From: Synergistes sp.
GTDB lineage: Bacteria > Synergistota > Synergistia > Synergistales > Synergistaceae
Length of the DNA stretch: 6,969 nt
Direction: 5' to 3'
Assembly: GCA_016288355.1 (NCBI GenBank)
Contig: JAEEYY010000198.1
Location: 1 to 6,969 of the forward strand
The notes beneath the pieces are model-generated. The model made no database searches. It was not told the DNA's origin and worked only from the letters and a program-made list of their open reading frames with translations. The position numbers were made by a program, and so were the translations under genes. This document shows, piece by piece, positions 5,333 to 6,969 of the stretch (position 1 is the stretch's first letter; each line of letters starts with the position of its first letter).

Positions 5333-6969
5333 ATGTCAACACAAGGGCATTTTGCCGATTTGGAAAGCTTCAAAAAACTTAACTCAATTCCTGTAAGGAC
5401 AACTGTTGAGAGCGCATTTTACGGGAACAACGTTATTCCTGTAAAGGATACCGCAACAGCCTACAGGCTGGCGAAAAATTCCCCCGGTACGATAGAACTG
5501 ACGGCGATGCCGGTCTTCCGCGCTGCGGAGCTTGGGCTCCCCGAAGACGCAAATGTGCTCCTCTTCAACGACGGAGCCGTATTCGGGCGCTGCGCCGCGG
5601 CCCGCAGGATAACCGGAGAATTTGGAGTATCCACCGCTGAACTTACAACGATACTCCGCGAAGCGATACATAACGGCAGATACCGCAAATTTTACTCAGC
5701 CCGCGCAGTGATTGGCCTCGAGGAAGATTTCATGGTCGGCGCCAACATAATGGTCCCGGAAGGCTACGAGAACAACCTCTACAGCTGGATGCTGAATTTC
5801 CAGGTAATGAATGAGGAATATGAAGCGCGTTATAACAGGTCGCGCCCGCTTCCGAATGACGGGGATATATTCGTATACACCGATCCTTACTGGACTCACC
5901 CCGATTTCCCGCTCGGGCTCGCCTTCTTCTCACCTGAGCAGAACTGCGCTGCGATACTCGGCATGCGCTACTTCGGCGAGTTTAAAAAAGGCACGCTGAC
6001 GCTCGCATGGGGAATAGGCGCGCGCAACGGCTACGCTTCCTGCCACGGCGGCCTGAAGCGTTATGAGCTGAAGGACGGAAGCGGCAAAAAGTTCGTGCTC
6101 GCCGCATTTGGCCTATCCGGCTCCGGAAAATCGACCATCACTCACGCGAAGCACGGCGGCAAATACAACGTTACCGTCCTTCATGACGACGCAGTCGTAA
6201 TAAACGTCAAAGAAAAATACGCGATAGCGCTCGAACCTTCCTACTTTGACAAAATGCAGGACTACCCCATCGGGTGCCCGGACAACAAATACCTGCTGAC
6301 GCTTCAGAACTGCGGCGCGACCAGGCTGGCCGACGGCAAAACGATCGTAGTCAGCGAAGACATAAGAAACGGCAATGGCCGCGCGGTAAAATCTCGTTTC
6401 TGGACACCGAACAGGATAGACAGGATAGACGAGCCGCTCAACGCTATATGCTGGCTGATGAAAGACCCGACGCTTCCGCCGGTAGTAAAAATCACGGGGC
6501 CGGCACTTGCATCGGTGATGGGAGCTACGCTTGCCACAAAGCGCACGACTGCAGAACGCCTTGCTCCCGGAGTCGATCCGGATGCTCTCGTTATTGAAAG
6601 CTACGCCAACCCCTTCCGCACATATCCGCTGGAAATGGACTACACACGCTTCCGCCAGCTCTTTGAGGACGGCGTAGAGTGCTACATCCTGAACACAGGC
6701 TTCTTCACCGACAAGAAGGTACCGAAGGAGATGACTCTCACATCGCTTGAGGCTATAGTAGAAGACAAAGCTTCATGGAAGAAGCTCGGAAATATCGACG
6801 GCATGGAATATATGGTGATAGACGGTTTTGAGCCGGACTTCTCCGATGCGGGATACAGACAGCAGTTCACAAACCGCATGAAAGACCGTCTCAAATTCGT
6901 AAAGTCTCGCGACAGCGAAAAAGGCGGCATCGACAAACTTCCCGCGGACGCGCACGAGGCGATAGAAAA
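5333..6969 (+). CDS. pckA: Phosphoenolpyruvate carboxykinase (ATP) family protein, divergent, 3'-partial
   Basis: The frame is open for 545 codons and runs off the right edge. PEPCK interconverts oxaloacetate plus ATP with phosphoenolpyruvate, CO2 and ADP, linking the C4-acid pool to gluconeogenesis or fermentation in the cytoplasm. Visible hallmarks are EFKKG at 216-220, with K219 a likely metal ligand; H238 in SCHGG, 19 residues later, the same gap as K213-H232 in the E. coli enzyme; the P-loop GLSGSGKST at 260-268; and HDD at 284-286 as the second metal/nucleotide motif. A C-terminal NTGFF at 454-458 matches the NTGW region. Several textbook motifs differ: GRSPKDK reads GRCAAAR (85-91), and the LIGDDEH-type signature reads VLHDDAV. 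It is therefore a divergent branch of the family, already as long as E. coli PckA (540 aa) and still open. It is preceded by a strong ribosome binding site and a long gap, so it is probably its own unit. Family membership is strong; the exact activity is slightly less certain. Confidence 0.87.
   Translation, partial: MSTQGHFADLESFKKLNSIPVRTTVESAFYGNNVIPVKDTATAYRLAKNSPGTIELTAMPVFRAAELGLPEDANVLLFNDGAVFGRCAAARRITGEFGVSTAELTTILREAIHNGRYRKFYSARAVIGLEEDFMVGANIMVPEGYENNLYSWMLNFQVMNEEYEARYNRSRPLPNDGDIFVYTDPYWTHPDFPLGLAFFSPEQNCAAILGMRYFGEFKKGTLTLAWGIGARNGYASCHGGLKRYELKDGSGKKFVLAAFGLSGSGKSTITHAKHGGKYNVTVLHDDAVVINVKEKYAIALEPSYFDKMQDYPIGCPDNKYLLTLQNCGATRLADGKTIVVSEDIRNGNGRAVKSRFWTPNRIDRIDEPLNAICWLMKDPTLPPVVKITGPALASVMGATLATKRTTAERLAPGVDPDALVIESYANPFRTYPLEMDYTRFRQLFEDGVECYILNTGFFTDKKVPKEMTLTSLEAIVEDKASWKKLGNIDGMEYMVIDGFEPDFSDAGYRQQFTNRMKDRLKFVKSRDSEKGGIDKLPADAHEAIE

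Overview
The window carries six protein-coding genes, all on the + strand, in ordinary bacterial packing (about 50% GC by eye, good Shine-Dalgarno sites). Several genes have their closest-looking relatives in Firmicutes-type bacteria (the DUF815 ATPase and the UPF0173 hydrolase). One gene, however, is a clear FadL-family outer-membrane barrel with a signal peptide, so the cell must have an outer membrane. That mixture fits an anaerobic diderm such as a member of the Synergistota. This is an inference from gene style; no rRNA or other direct marker is present.

Left part (1-2083): the 3' portion of a DUF815 AAA-type ATPase that runs in from the left edge, then a divergent member of the pyrroline-5-carboxylate reductase (ProC) family. 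The 102-base gap between them has no convincing promoter or terminator, so they may be co-transcribed. Middle part (2084-4200): a good sigma70-type promoter drives an Rrf2-family regulator with three cysteines, probably an Fe-S sensor. It is followed 53 bases later by the FadL-type outer-membrane channel, and a strong intrinsic terminator closes the unit. This looks like a regulator/transporter operon.

Right part (4201-6969): a UPF0173 metallo-beta-lactamase-fold hydrolase with its own promoter-like sequence, then a 327-base intergenic stretch holding short GC-rich repeats, an AT-rich block and a palindrome. Last comes a phosphoenolpyruvate carboxykinase gene, divergent from the textbook ATP-type enzyme, that runs off the right edge.

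There is no mobile element, CRISPR array, tRNA or rRNA in the window. I found no convincing new multi-gene system. The points most worth a second look are the altered substrate-site motifs in the ProC-like and PEPCK-like proteins, the Rrf2-FadL pairing, and a repeat in the 5.0-5.13 kb gap whose two copies differ only at synonymous third positions of one open frame.
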